Source of the DNA: a virus
Virus record (IMG/VR): IMGVR_UViG_3300036771_000041
Span: 1-21,426 of that record
Reading direction: 5' to 3' (one strand)
DNA length: 21,426 nucleotides
Shown: positions 6,404 to 14,276 of the stretch, one piece after another
Position numbering within the stretch: the first letter of the stretch is position 1
Layout of the letters: each line of letters opens with the position of its first letter
Notes under the pieces: model-generated
Told to the model about the DNA's origin: nothing
The model's input: the letters and a program-made list of their open reading frames with translations, nothing else
The model's database searches: none
Translations under genes and position numbers: made by a program

Positions 6404-6908
6404 TGATGATCTCCGCATTCTGGTTATACGGCACCACCTGGGTGAAGGTAGCAGAGTTGATGTTACCCTCCCAGAGCTCTACGGCTACGATCCACAGGTC
6501 TCCCTGGAACTGGTCCTGCAGCTTCAGGCAGATAGCCTCGGCCACAGACTCCACAGTGGGCCAGGGCTTGGGTAGGTAGTCCACCTCTTGGCCATCGGGT
6601 GCTTCGCCGAAGATGAACGTCTTGCAGCCGTCATCCGTCAGTGCAGTGAGTAGATTGTCGTTGCCGCCGATCATCATGCCGTGGTCAAGATGCCTATCGA
6701 TCCACTGCCTTATGACCTTCTTGACGGAAGAGAAGTCGACACTGATGCCATTCTCATCTACGCCACCAGGGAGTTCGTAGGCCTGGAAGTGAATCCTCGC
6801 TCGCCACGTGTGTCCGTGAACGTTGGTACACTTTCCGCCCAGGAAGGGCAGTCGATGCGCCGCCTCGAACGTATGTTCTACAGCAACTGTCACCTGACCC
6901 ATCACCAC
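6396..6908 (-). CDS. queD: 6-carboxy-tetrahydropterin synthase (QueD)
   Basis: A 170-residue member of the PTPS/QueD family, which turns dihydroneopterin triphosphate into 6-carboxytetrahydropterin, the second step to preQ0. Zinc ligands are H19 (FEAAHRLP), H31 and H33 (NVHGH); the catalytic Cys is C27 in GGKCTNVHGH. Further family signs are DFSSVKKVI near 59-66, DRHLDHGMM, WPTVESVAEAI and VELWEG. The start is either GTG 6908 or ATG 6902, three consecutive candidates (GTG GTG ATG) after an AAGGAG site. GTG 6908 has the closer spacing of five bases, and ATG is eleven away. It is the first gene after the GTCTA-rich spacer II and overlaps folE. Confidence 0.93.
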   Translation of the reverse strand: MVMGQVTVAVEHTFEAAHRLPFLGGKCTNVHGHTWRARIHFQAYELPGGVDENGISVDFSSVKKVIRQWIDRHLDHGMMIGGNDNLLTALTDDGCKTFIFGEAPDGQEVDYLPKPWPTVESVAEAICLKLQDQFQGDLWIVAVELWEGNINSATFTQVVPYNQNAEIING

Positions 6909-7054
6909 GAAGTCTCCTTAAGTCTAATCAAGATCAACTTCTACCGTTAAAGCTCTACGCTGAGCTTGGACAAAAACTGTCTAACGAAAGTCTAGCTATG
7001 GACAAAGCGCGGACAATCACCGCTTGAGCTCTCGCTGATCGCCCGCGCTTCACG
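6909..7054 (-). promoter_or_regulatory. GTCTA-motif spacer II upstream of queD
   Basis: No gene is seen. The part from 6909 to about 7010 holds GTCTAA at 6922 and 6981, GTCTAG near 6991 (minus strand TAGAC-TTTCGT-TAGAC, 11-base period) and two GGACAA words. It includes copy 2 of the 16-base repeat directly before the queD ribosome site. No member of the P1-P5 promoter family is present, so queD expression must come from read-through or another promoter type. Confidence 0.4.
6920..6935. repeat. 16-base repeat aagtctaatcaagatc, copy 2
   Basis: Exact match to 718-733. On the minus strand it reads GATCTTGATTAGACTT and ends directly before AAGGAG of queD, so it lies in or just before the 5' leader. 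TAGACT inside it could serve as a weak -10, but there is no good -35. Confidence 0.7.
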
Positions 7055-7132
7055 TCAGAGCCAGCCGAGCCAGTGACGCCACCAGCTATGAGGTATGTGA
7101 CCTCTGCACCAGCGACGTGGACAGGCGTACAT
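7055..7132 (-). CDS. possible 25-residue Trp/Arg-rich peptide
   Basis: An ATG overlapping the stop of the 96-residue gene (TGATG) opens a 25-codon frame encoding MYACPRRWCRGHIPHSWWRH with a short end WLGWL. It has two Cys, three His, five Trp and five Arg, which could form a tiny metal knuckle. There is no clear Shine-Dalgarno site, so translation would depend on coupling. It is short enough to be chance; the unusual composition and exact overlap are the only support. Confidence 0.35.
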   Translation of the reverse strand: MYACPRRWCRGHIPHSWWRHWLGWL

Positions 7133-7422
7133 CAGACCCAGGACTTGTGATAGTCCTGGTCAGTCATCTGATACCAGACAGCACTGTCGTCAGGCACGAC
7201 GAACCAGTCGGTATTGTTCAGCAAGATGATCGGGTACCCAGGATTCCGAATGAACAGAGTACCGGGATCGTTACCTGCGATGGCATACTGCTGACCAGCG
7301 TACTGCGAAGCAGTAGTGGGAACGAGACCGAGCCAGGTCTGGAAGTCACTCAGGTTCGTCGTGTCCCACTGCATCGACTTCGCAGTGGCCAGCTTCTGAG
7401 TAACAGATGCGGGAGTTGCCAT
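7132..7422 (-). CDS. hypothetical 96-residue protein after queC
   Basis: An ATG-started protein whose beginning sits beside the queC stop, preceded by AAGGAGAAC. The sequence starts helical (MATPASVTQKLATAKS) and then alternates aromatic and hydrophobic residues (LFIRNPGYPIILLNNTDWFV), suggesting a small alpha-plus-beta domain. It ends MTDQDYHKSWV. No cysteines and no known motif. I do not recognise the family. Position in the queC operon does not by itself indicate a role in the pathway. Confidence 0.7.
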   Translation of the reverse strand: MATPASVTQKLATAKSMQWDTTNLSDFQTWLGLVPTTASQYAGQQYAIAGNDPGTLFIRNPGYPIILLNNTDWFVVPDDSAVWYQMTDQDYHKSWV

Positions 7423-8207
7423 CAGTTCTCCTTCGTCGTCGGTTCGAAGTCGACGCTCTCGATAAGCCGACCACTTAATGCTTGTGCCTCCTGGAAGGAA
7501 ATCCTGTTGATACCATTAGCATAGTGACCACCGACGCCGGTCTCCGCGTAGTCGGTCGGGTCCTCGACGCCTGCAAGGAAGAACGCTTCCTTGCGCTCGA
7601 CACAGGTACCGCACTTGCCGCAGTGCTTCTCGCCACCCTTGTAGCACGACCAGGTCTCGGAGAAGTCCACTCCGTGCTGCATACCGATGGAGACGATTTC
7701 CGCCTTGGACACAGTGAGCCAGGGTGCGTAGATCTGGAACTGCGGGTGGATGAAACCCTGATTGGCAACGTGCAGAGTCGCCTCGAGCGTCCGAACGAAC
7801 TCGGGACGACAGTCCGGATAGATGGCATGGTCACCCGCGTGCACACCCAGACCCAGGAGCCAACCACCCTCGTTGATGCAGGCAGCAGCAGCGATGCTGG
7901 CCATGATCATGTTGCGGTTAGGTACGACCGTCTGCTTCATGCTCTCGTGTTCGTAGTGACCCTCAGGTACGTCACGGTCACCCACAAGAGCCGACTTCGT
8001 CAGCAGTTGCGACACACTGGTCAGGTCGATGACCTTCCAGTCCAGACTGCTCAGGTTGTCGACGTGGTACTGAACGAAGTCCAGTTCCTTCTTGTGCTTC
8101 TGTCCGTAGTTAAAGGACAGCACCTTCACGTCGTTGCTGATGTCGTACATTTGGTACAGCATCGCAATACTGTCCATACCACCACTGACTACCGCGATGT
8201 TAGTCAA
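7422..8207 (-). CDS. queC: 7-cyano-7-deazaguanine (preQ0) synthase QueC
   Basis: A 261-residue QueC that converts 7-carboxy-7-deazaguanine, ATP and ammonia to preQ0. The PP-loop SGGMDS is at 8-13. The zinc cysteines are C188, C196, C199 and C202 (WSCYKGGEKHCGKCGTC). The stretch VPNRNM near 95-100 is also typical. It exceeds common QueC lengths by a C-terminal tail of roughly 40 residues. There is no N-terminal glutamine amidotransferase, so it is not the Gat-QueC type linked to amidino-dG. The start must be TTG at 8207, since the preceding in-frame codons include a stop; it overlaps the primase-helicase gene by 8 bases and has only a weak ribosome site, which may limit its translation. Confidence 0.93.
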   Translation of the reverse strand: MTNIAVVSGGMDSIAMLYQMYDISNDVKVLSFNYGQKHKKELDFVQYHVDNLSSLDWKVIDLTSVSQLLTKSALVGDRDVPEGHYEHESMKQTVVPNRNMIMASIAAAACINEGGWLLGLGVHAGDHAIYPDCRPEFVRTLEATLHVANQGFIHPQFQIYAPWLTVSKAEIVSIGMQHGVDFSETWSCYKGGEKHCGKCGTCVERKEAFFLAGVEDPTDYAETGVGGHYANGINRISFQEAQALSGRLIESVDFEPTTKEN

Positions 8208-10401
8208 AGTTCACCACCAGTTTCTGCTTCTGTTTCTTTTCAACCGGGAAGTAACGTTCTCCTCTTCCTACCTTATGCATTGTCACTAGTCCACGTTGCA
8301 TCAAGGTCTGGAAGATGTTCCCTGCATCTCTTGCCTGCAGATGGTAGCCTTGCATTAGCCGCGAACGAGAGATGCCAGGGTTCCTCTTGATGGCTTCTAG
8401 AACCTTCTGGAGCTCACGTTCGTTGGTCGTAATGCCGATGCCATCGACTACCTGGTTCGTGTAGTCGCGCCATTGCTCTACGAACCGGATTGCATAAAGC
8501 ATGTCGACCAGTTCTACAGTGACCTCAACGCCAGGCTCCACCAGGTTCTTACTAGCAGCTGCAAGGACAGCCACCTTAAGGCCCGACTTACACAACCGGT
8601 CGTACGTCGGTGTCATGATCTCAGGCTGCGCTGCCTTGAGCCCTGACTTCATCATATCCTGTTCGAGCAGATTGTATCGTGCCCACGCAGCAGGTGTGAG
8701 CTGTGCATTCCAACTAGCAGGAGCGGAGTACACGATCCTACCGTCACGTCGCTCAAGCTTCGGCTCGGTGAAATAATGCTGGCGCATTCGTTGCATCGCA
8801 GCCATGATTGTGTCACGCCCTGTGGTATCCCGAGCTGTGGGAGGACCCAGCGGTTGGACGCGTGTCACATCTGACTCTGCCGTGATGAAGACAAAGCGGG
8901 GGATGAATCCAGAGCTGACGTGTTCGTGCGTAAGCAGGCTGCATACCTTGTTACGAATGCCACCTGCAAACAACATCAGGACTGGATCCTTGACCTCGAT
9001 CGTCTCCTTCTTCAGGATTCTTTTCTGTAGCTTACCGTCATAAAGCTTGGTAAGCGTCTCTGCCATGCCCGCATAGTAGTCCTTCTTGTTCAACGCATCC
9101 AGTAGTCCGCTGAATTCGTCTCGCAGGAAGATCGACGGTTGACTAGGCCTGGTAGAGAGGGAAGACATCAGTCCCTCGATCGAACCATCGGTCGCAAGAA
9201 TGGTACTGCTGTCTACCTCCTCGAGCAGATCCATTGCAATGTCCATCGCTGTTGACTTACGGGTCAGCGTGGTATCTGCCAGGATCATGAACCACAGGTT
9301 GGGCTTTATAACACCGAATGAGGTGGGCAACCTCACGGCGCCGGCGAGTAGTGCTGACAGGATAACGAATGCTCCTGCCTGGTGGTACTGTGGTGCAGCG
9401 TCACCTAGCGAACTCGCCCACTTGATGTAATCGTCAGCGAATGTACTGTAACCTTCGAGCTCTTCACGTTCACGGTCTAGGAGGAGAGGTGCAAGATGTA
9501 CTTCGGCTGGCGACATGAGCTTCTGGTTCTCTTGGAACCTCAGCCATGCCTTGAGGACATCCTTCCAGAGCTGGTGCGCTGGCCGACCATCTCGCCGGAA
9601 CTTATTACACTTCGAATCACGTGCGACGATATATACTTCTTCTTTGCTCATCCCCCCTTCGAAGCACATCATTTCCAGATTCCACAGGGCCTTACTCCAG
9701 TCGACACCCTTATCGGGTTCATTGTTGTAGTGCATGAAGGCCTGTGGAGGTAGATCGTTGTCGTACTTCTCGAGGAGCTCGTCGCCTGTGAAACTGGGGA
9801 GGGCTTCGGGAAGCTGTTCGTCCTTCTCGGTAGTCTCCGCCAAAACCGGATACTTGGAGAAGTCCGAGATTCGATACTTGTCTCGCCTATGCTCTAGGAT
9901 TCTGACAGGTACCTCATCATATTCCGGCTTCCTATTGTAGGTACCCGGAATACGCATCAGTTGGGTTAGGTCCCAACCGCTCTTGTCTGCCCCCTGGAAG
10001 GCATGGTAGTACGCGATCCGCTTGCTGATGCTCTCCGCATCAAACGGGTCGACAGGATCTTCGAACGCCCAATACGCCTGGTAACGATTGGGGGATGTCT
10101 CAATCTCAAACGTAGGCTTGACTACGCAGTTGTTCGGGTGACACTCGTCAAGATCTGACCAAGCGTTGGTGCATGTTGCTACACTGTCTTTGTTCCTCTT
10201 GGGCCGAGAGAGTAGCTGCGGACAGAAGTACACGTTATGTGTAGCCGACATCGTATTGATGCGCTCTTCGATCTTATCCCGTTCGCCGGGCCAGTGGTGG
10301 AACTCCTCTGCGAAGTTCCGCATGCCCGGCCTAATGAACGCGATGCAGAGATACCCTGTCGCTTGCCCGAAGAGGTGTTCAAGAAAGGAACCGTAAATCA
10401 A
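8200..10401 (-). CDS. primase-helicase (PrimPol-like domain plus P-loop ATPase)
   Basis: A 733-residue replication protein. The N-terminal third resembles archaeo-eukaryotic primases of the RepB/PrimPol type: WSDLDE with D83 and D85, ETSPNRYQAYWAF at 101-113 and the family motif DLTQLMRIPGTYNRK at 144-158. A middle region carries a divergent Walker A ADTTLTRKST (375-384), in which the first Gly is Ala, and a Walker B SIFLRDE (423-429), as in DUF3987-like phage helicases. The C-terminus (ELQKVLEAIKRNPGISRSRL onward) reads as a winged helix ending in a Lys/Gln-rich tail. The start is TTG 10401, with GAGAGGG eight bases before it; a later ATG (M27) would remove conserved sequence. It lies between the ssDNA-binding protein and queC. 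Confidence 0.8.
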   Translation of the reverse strand: MIYGSFLEHLFGQATGYLCIAFIRPGMRNFAEEFHHWPGERDKIEERINTMSATHNVYFCPQLLSRPKRNKDSVATCTNAWSDLDECHPNNCVVKPTFEIETSPNRYQAYWAFEDPVDPFDAESISKRIAYYHAFQGADKSGWDLTQLMRIPGTYNRKPEYDEVPVRILEHRRDKYRISDFSKYPVLAETTEKDEQLPEALPSFTGDELLEKYDNDLPPQAFMHYNNEPDKGVDWSKALWNLEMMCFEGGMSKEEVYIVARDSKCNKFRRDGRPAHQLWKDVLKAWLRFQENQKLMSPAEVHLAPLLLDREREELEGYSTFADDYIKWASSLGDAAPQYHQAGAFVILSALLAGAVRLPTSFGVIKPNLWFMILADTTLTRKSTAMDIAMDLLEEVDSSTILATDGSIEGLMSSLSTRPSQPSIFLRDEFSGLLDALNKKDYYAGMAETLTKLYDGKLQKRILKKETIEVKDPVLMLFAGGIRNKVCSLLTHEHVSSGFIPRFVFITAESDVTRVQPLGPPTARDTTGRDTIMAAMQRMRQHYFTEPKLERRDGRIVYSAPASWNAQLTPAAWARYNLLEQDMMKSGLKAAQPEIMTPTYDRLCKSGLKVAVLAAASKNLVEPGVEVTVELVDMLYAIRFVEQWRDYTNQVVDGIGITTNERELQKVLEAIKRNPGISRSRLMQGYHLQARDAGNIFQTLMQRGLVTMHKVGRGERYFPVEKKQKQKLVVNFD

Positions 10402-10510
10402 GTTACCATCCCTCTCGGACTATGAAGTGGTGGGCGCCTGTATCAGGACTTATTGGTAGGTTCCTGAAAAGCTTCGTGGGGCTACTACCAGGCCTGGGCC
10501 GGTCATTTAA

Positions 10511-10536
10511 GGTCAGCCAGCACGTGTGAGCTGACC
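10511..10536 (-). terminator. hairpin between ssDNA-binding protein gene and primase-helicase
   Basis: A perfect 7-base stem, ggtcagc at 10511-10517 with gctgacc at 10530-10536, and a 12-base loop containing cacgtg. On the minus strand it follows the ssDNA-binding gene by about 17 bases, and TTAAAT comes after it, a weak U-run. It may be a partial terminator lowering primase expression, or a protein-binding dyad. The rest of the 151-base gap (10402-10552) has a CCAGGCCTGG palindrome and no convincing gene. Confidence 0.4.
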
Positions 10537-10552
10537 CCCACCACAAGGGACG

Positions 10553-11032
10553 TTACGGCAGGAGGGATCCGGCCTTCTTCTTCGCCCCGCCACCGGCGAC
10601 GCTGCTGAGCTTGGTGCCCTCGACCCACGGAGCGATCGACTTGACCTCGTTGCTCTCGTCGTAGTTCTTGTCACCGACCGTACGCTCGGGCCGGATCGTC
10701 ACGCGCACAACGACGTCGCGACTGATCAGGTCCTCAGGGTCCGGAACCTCGAACTCGCCGGAGCGAACATCGTAGCCCAGAGCCTTCATCAGCTGCGAGA
10801 AGGTGTAGAGAGCACCCTCGAACAGCATGCAGTTGGTCCAGACCTTCTTGTCCGCGTACTCACCATCCTGGACGGTGAACTCGATGCCCCAGTACGGCTT
10901 GCCGTTGTTCTTCTCCGACTGGGACTCACGGAGGTCGATGTCCGTGATCTTCACGTGGTAGTAGCCACGCGGGATCGGCTTGCGCGCCTCACTCGAGGCT
11001 TCCTCCGAAGAGAAATTAACCTTCAGACCCAT
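10553..11032 (-). CDS. DUF669-like single-stranded DNA-binding protein
   Basis: A 159-residue protein with the pattern of phage DUF669/OB-fold ssDNA-binding proteins: GYYHVKITDIDLRES, then NGKPYWGIEFTVQDGEYADK and KVWTNCMLFEGALYTFSQLM, followed by a helix with LGYD and a final strand VVVRVTIRPE. The C-terminus is Gly/Lys-rich (GGGAKKKAGSLLP) rather than the acidic tail of bacterial SSB. Its start lies beside the stop of the Sak4-like gene. SSB-like proteins next to Sak4-like ATPases are a known single-strand annealing pair in phages. The assignment rests on pattern and neighbourhood. Confidence 0.75.
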   Translation of the reverse strand: MGLKVNFSSEEASSEARKPIPRGYYHVKITDIDLRESQSEKNNGKPYWGIEFTVQDGEYADKKVWTNCMLFEGALYTFSQLMKALGYDVRSGEFEVPDPEDLISRDVVVRVTIRPERTVGDKNYDESNEVKSIAPWVEGTKLSSVAGGGAKKKAGSLLP

Positions 11033-11033
11033 T

Positions 11034-11813
11034 TTAGTTGCTCGTTTCCATTACGGTTTCGGTTTCGATGTATTTCATGATTTCCGCCATGGTCGGTTCG
11101 ATCATGAGTTGCGGAAGCTTATTCGTACGGTCCTTAGCCGTACAGGTGTCCGTGGCCTGTGCCAGAAGGAGGTGACCCTGACGAGACTCTCCGTCAACCT
11201 CGATCTCCTTCATGTACATGAAACAGACGATGTCGAGGAATGCTGCGACCTCCTTGGCCAACTTGCCCGAGAGGTAAGGCTCCTTGATCAGCATCCCAGT
11301 CTTGTTGTCCTTCTCGACCTTGACTAAGGCCGTGAAGATTGTGTTGACGGGCAGGTCTCGGAACGCGCGTACGAACTTTCGCATCTGTTCCAAGTTGATG
11401 CCCCACTCACGCATGGACGGGACGTCCTCGTCGCGCTCCGAGTTCTTCTCCAGGAGGTTCTTCATGATACTGTACATGTTGAACTTCTGGATCTCGGTCA
11501 GCGAGTCCAGGATGACGGTGCGGTACTTGTGGTTGCCTGCGTTCAGCTCGTCGTAGACGCCCTGCACATCCCTCCAGGACTCCACACGCACAGTGTCGAC
11601 GTTGGGGTAGGAGTGCTTGAGGGTCTCGGTTCCACCCTCGAAGTCCACGCACAGGACAGACCGCATGGAGGGTACGTCATCGGATGATCCGGCCAGTCGC
11701 GTCTTCCCGACACCACTGTCGCCGTAGATCATGATGTTCAGGTTCGATTCTCGTTCGCCTGCCTTGACGACCTTGAGGCCGGCAAACTTGGAAGGGGTGA
11801 GTAGTTCAGACAC
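11034..11813 (-). CDS. Sak4-like RecA-family recombination ATPase
   Basis: A 259-residue AAA_24-type protein. Walker A is GDSGVGKT at 31-38 after the strand NIMIY; the Walker B strand RTVILDSLTE (D103) follows; LCVDFEGG near 54-61 is typical of the family. Sak4 proteins are short RecA-core ATPases that promote single-strand annealing together with an SSB, matching the DUF669-like gene immediately downstream and the exonuclease upstream. The start is GTG 11813, overlapped by the small membrane ORF. The later half is helical and contains RAFRDLPVNTIFTALVKVEK, a probable core strand and loop region. Confidence 0.85.
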   Translation of the reverse strand: MSELLTPSKFAGLKVVKAGERESNLNIMIYGDSGVGKTRLAGSSDDVPSMRSVLCVDFEGGTETLKHSYPNVDTVRVESWRDVQGVYDELNAGNHKYRTVILDSLTEIQKFNMYSIMKNLLEKNSERDEDVPSMREWGINLEQMRKFVRAFRDLPVNTIFTALVKVEKDNKTGMLIKEPYLSGKLAKEVAAFLDIVCFMYMKEIEVDGESRQGHLLLAQATDTCTAKDRTNKLPQLMIEPTMAEIMKYIETETVMETSN

Positions 11814-11883
11814 GGTATGCTCCGTATGAGAAGACGACTACCAGGACGAACAAACACAAAATGCAGTAGAGCCTGTACAGCAA
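11806..11883 (-). CDS. possible 25-residue membrane peptide
   Basis: A TTG directly after the exonuclease stop, nine bases from an AAGGGG ribosome-like site, opens a frame encoding the core LLYRLYCILCLFVLVVVFSY and the end GAYRV. It would be one transmembrane segment with basic residues at both ends. Its TGA overlaps the GTG of the Sak4-like gene, so it fills the gap between the two recombination genes exactly. The rare start codon and small size keep confidence moderate. Confidence 0.45.
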   Translation of the reverse strand: MLYRLYCILCLFVLVVVFSYGAYRV

Positions 11884-13134
11884 CTACTCGTTCCCCTTCG
11901 ACTCTGTTGAAGGCACTTTCTCTTCCCAGTAGTGGTAGCGTCGCTTGTCGAACATCGTCGACAATGTGTACAGGAAATCCTCACCCTGATTCTCACCGAT
12001 GCACGGCTGCCTGAAGGCGCAGGTGTTACAACCGAAGCGTCCAGCGTTGGGATAGATCGCCAGGTTGGGATTGGTCATGTCAAGCGCTTCGAGGTAGATG
12101 TTCTTAGCAGCCTGCTTCAGCTCGGTCTCGTTCCTGTGGACGGTCATCCGCTGGTGGAAGACGCCACCGTTCTCCTTGAGCCAGTCCAGGTACTCGTCGT
12201 ACACACCCATCACGTACGCACCGTTGTCGTTCTCCTCGACGGTACGCTTGTAGATGTCGTAGTTAGTATCCTGTGACTTCGACACGCTGTACATGCAACC
12301 CAGGCGACGACGCGTCATAGGCTCAGGCTCTTCGGGGAAGCCCTTCTTCTGTTCGTGGTAGACAAATCCGGCGATGCGGATTCCGATACTCCACAGGGCC
12401 CAACAGTAGCGGGTGATCTGGTCATCGATGAGAAGGAACTCTTCCCTGTCGCCTGCTAGCTGAGCGGCTGTCTTCCAGTCCACAACCCAGTAGCGTCCAT
12501 CGACGCCTTCGAAGATAGCGTCGATGCGGCCGCCGTAGGTAACAGGCAGGCCATCCCAGTTCTTCCGCTCCCACATGCCGTCGCGAGTTGGAGGGTACAG
12601 TGTCTCGCAGTAGGCGGTGTAGCGTGACCAGCAGGTATCGCATTTGCACCGGAGCTGCTCGTTGGTGTCAGGGTTGACAACCGGGACCTCGAATCCGATT
12701 TCCACCTTGCGGGGGATCAGATCCTTATCGAGAGCGGGTGAAACCTCATTGGCGTGGTACAGGATCATACCCTCGCCTAGAGCCATACGCTCTTCGTAGT
12801 CCTTCTTGATCTCGGAATCGAGGTCCCGGCTCGTGATGTTGTGCGCTACACAGTAGTCAAACAACTGCTCCTGACACTTCTGCCTGAAGGCCTGGACTGC
12901 AAGGGTCGTAACGACGTCACGAGGCTTGTCCCAGAGCTCCGGAGTATAGAAGACCTCCATCGCTTTGTGGTAGGCCGTACCGAACTCGAGCGGCTTGGCC
13001 GTCGTACGTGGGTACCAGAACTCGCGGAAGATCCAGTTCCACCTACGCCTACAACCACGGAAGGACTTCGACTCGGAAGTGTGCAACGAGTGCACCAGCT
13101 TCGCGTCGATGTAGTCCTGTACAGTCAGGAGCAT
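11884..13134 (-). CDS. Cas4/RecB-like exonuclease of the PD-(D/E)XK superfamily
   Basis: A 416-residue nuclease. Active-site candidates are GTAYH (H56), E145 in VEIGFEVPV, D205 in GGRIDAIFE, D219-x-K221 in VVDWKTA and a QxxxY motif at DDQITRY (Q239). A probable iron-sulfur cluster is formed by C28 (SFRGCRRR) with C369, C372 and C378 (CNTCAFRQPC), the split arrangement of AddB/Cas4. An extra cluster, CKCDTCWSRYTAYC at 163-176, sits between E145 and D205 and could bind a second metal. The enzyme would resect DNA ends for the Sak4-like ATPase and the ssDNA-binding protein that follow. It is the first gene after promoter P2, with an AAAGG site nine bases before the ATG. Confidence 0.85.
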   Translation of the reverse strand: MLLTVQDYIDAKLVHSLHTSESKSFRGCRRRWNWIFREFWYPRTTAKPLEFGTAYHKAMEVFYTPELWDKPRDVVTTLAVQAFRQKCQEQLFDYCVAHNITSRDLDSEIKKDYEERMALGEGMILYHANEVSPALDKDLIPRKVEIGFEVPVVNPDTNEQLRCKCDTCWSRYTAYCETLYPPTRDGMWERKNWDGLPVTYGGRIDAIFEGVDGRYWVVDWKTAAQLAGDREEFLLIDDQITRYCWALWSIGIRIAGFVYHEQKKGFPEEPEPMTRRRLGCMYSVSKSQDTNYDIYKRTVEENDNGAYVMGVYDEYLDWLKENGGVFHQRMTVHRNETELKQAAKNIYLEALDMTNPNLAIYPNAGRFGCNTCAFRQPCIGENQGEDFLYTLSTMFDKRRYHYWEEKVPSTESKGNE

Positions 13135-13178
13135 GTGCTCGAACCTTTCGTCTGGTTCGCTGAACTGTTGATACTACT

Positions 13179-13208
13179 ATTATATATGATCCCCACTCGG
13201 GAAATCAA
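13179..13208 (-). promoter_or_regulatory. promoter P2
   Basis: On the minus strand, -35 TTGATT at 13208-13203, an 18-base spacer and -10 TATAAT at 13184-13179. The spacer starts TCCCGAGTGGGGA, a CCC-N5-GGG dyad shared with P5. The predicted leader before the exonuclease ATG is about 38 bases. It lies just after the queE stop, so it starts a new transcription unit. Confidence 0.75.
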
Positions 13209-13222
13209 CGGTGACTTTTATG

Positions 13223-13978
13223 TCACTTGTCCTCTTCAGCACCAAAGAGGAGCACATGGTCACGTAGCGTCATGTTGAACCGGCGAGCGAGGATGTCGTT
13301 CTCGAGCTTGCGAACCGTCTCGAGCAGCTTCGGACCGTTCTCACCTTCGGGCATGATCCAAACACGATCCGGTGAGATGTCGTGGCTTCCCACAATCCGG
13401 TCGATCTCCGTAAAGTCCGATGACTGCTGGACCACGAACTTGAAGTCAGCACCCAGCGCGTCGAACTCCTCGATCACCTCTGGAATGTACCGCTCTTCGA
13501 TACTGTTTCCACTATGCTGCAGCTTCGGGCTTACGTTCCACTGGATCGGCAAGCCAGTGCTATACGGAATCTGTCGCGGCGACTTCGTGCCGCTCGTCTC
13601 GAAGGACAACTGCCAGTCCAAACTGTCGTCCTCGAATGCCCGAACCAGCTTCTCCATGGCGTCGATCTGCAGCAACGGCTCCCCACCGCTAATGATCACG
13701 AGACCACCCTGCGGCATCATCCCGCCCAGCTCCGCGACAGCACCTTCGACGGTGACTCGCCGCATCTCCTTAGCAGGGTCGTAAGGCGTCTCGACCTTGC
13801 CGTGAAGTGCAACCTGACGCTCCGTGAACACCCACGTGAAGGGGGTATCGCACCACGTGCAGTGGAGGTGGCACCCACCGGTACGAATGAAGCCGGCGTA
13901 CTGCCCGCGCTGCCGACCCTCACCCTGCCAGATCGGACCGTAGATACGAGTGACCAGGAGGTCACGGTTCTCAGACAT
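13223..13978 (-). CDS. queE: 7-carboxy-7-deazaguanine synthase QueE (radical SAM)
   Basis: A 251-residue radical SAM enzyme that rearranges 6-carboxytetrahydropterin to 7-carboxy-7-deazaguanine. The cluster motif is C36-x3-C40-x2-C43 (GCHLHCTWCDTPFTW), preceded by GPIWQGEGRQRG, which is characteristic of QueE. SGGEPLLQ (97-104) and a VSPKL strand are further family signs. Length is normal. The gene ends about 15 bases upstream of the P2 -35 box. It closes the long P3 operon of small proteins and is about 5 kb from queC and 6.5 kb from queD, yet on the same strand. Its role is to supply the QueC substrate for DNA modification. Confidence 0.93.
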   Translation of the reverse strand: MSENRDLLVTRIYGPIWQGEGRQRGQYAGFIRTGGCHLHCTWCDTPFTWVFTERQVALHGKVETPYDPAKEMRRVTVEGAVAELGGMMPQGGLVIISGGEPLLQIDAMEKLVRAFEDDSLDWQLSFETSGTKSPRQIPYSTGLPIQWNVSPKLQHSGNSIEERYIPEVIEEFDALGADFKFVVQQSSDFTEIDRIVGSHDISPDRVWIMPEGENGPKLLETVRKLENDILARRFNMTLRDHVLLFGAEEDK

Positions 13979-13988
13979 TACTTACCCT

Positions 13989-14276
13989 TCAGATGTAGGA
14001 AGCCCAGAATTCAACGACAAAGGAGGATGCACGAACGATTTGGATGTGGCCGTCGTCGTGCAGAAGCTGGATGTACTGGATGTTGCCGAATTGGTCTTCG
14101 GTGACGTCGTGGTCGATCACGTGAACGTCGATAACCTGGAGCTCAAGCCCGTTGAAGTACTCGATCTTGATACGACCCGGAGTAGCCTTGTCGTGCTTCC
14201 GAAGCTTGTAGTCCTCGTACTGTGCCTGAGGTCCGTACTCCCTACCTATCCATTGGACGGCGTCTCGGAATCCCAC
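13989..14276 (-). CDS. hypothetical 95-residue protein
   Basis: The start is GTG 14276, with an AAGGGAAGAG ribosome site just upstream. The N-terminal 30 residues are helical and basic (MGFRDAVQWIGREYG). The remainder alternates in a beta pattern (RIKIEYFNGLELQVIDVHVI and YIQLLHDDGHIQIV), suggesting a small beta barrel or sandwich. No cysteines, no known motif. It precedes queE with a 10-base gap. Not recognised. Confidence 0.65.
   Translation of the reverse strand: MGFRDAVQWIGREYGPQAQYEDYKLRKHDKATPGRIKIEYFNGLELQVIDVHVIDHDVTEDQFGNIQYIQLLHDDGHIQIVRASSFVVEFWASYI

Noticed and set aside
7482-8390. 302-codon plus-strand ORF opposite queC
   Set aside because: It is the antisense shadow of queC and the primase end; no recognisable domain, no promoter or ribosome site, and every supported gene is on the minus strand.
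10402-10552. Short ORF ATG ACC GGC in the gap before the primase gene
   Set aside because: Only 18 codons, no ribosome site, no neighbour overlap and no protein-like pattern.
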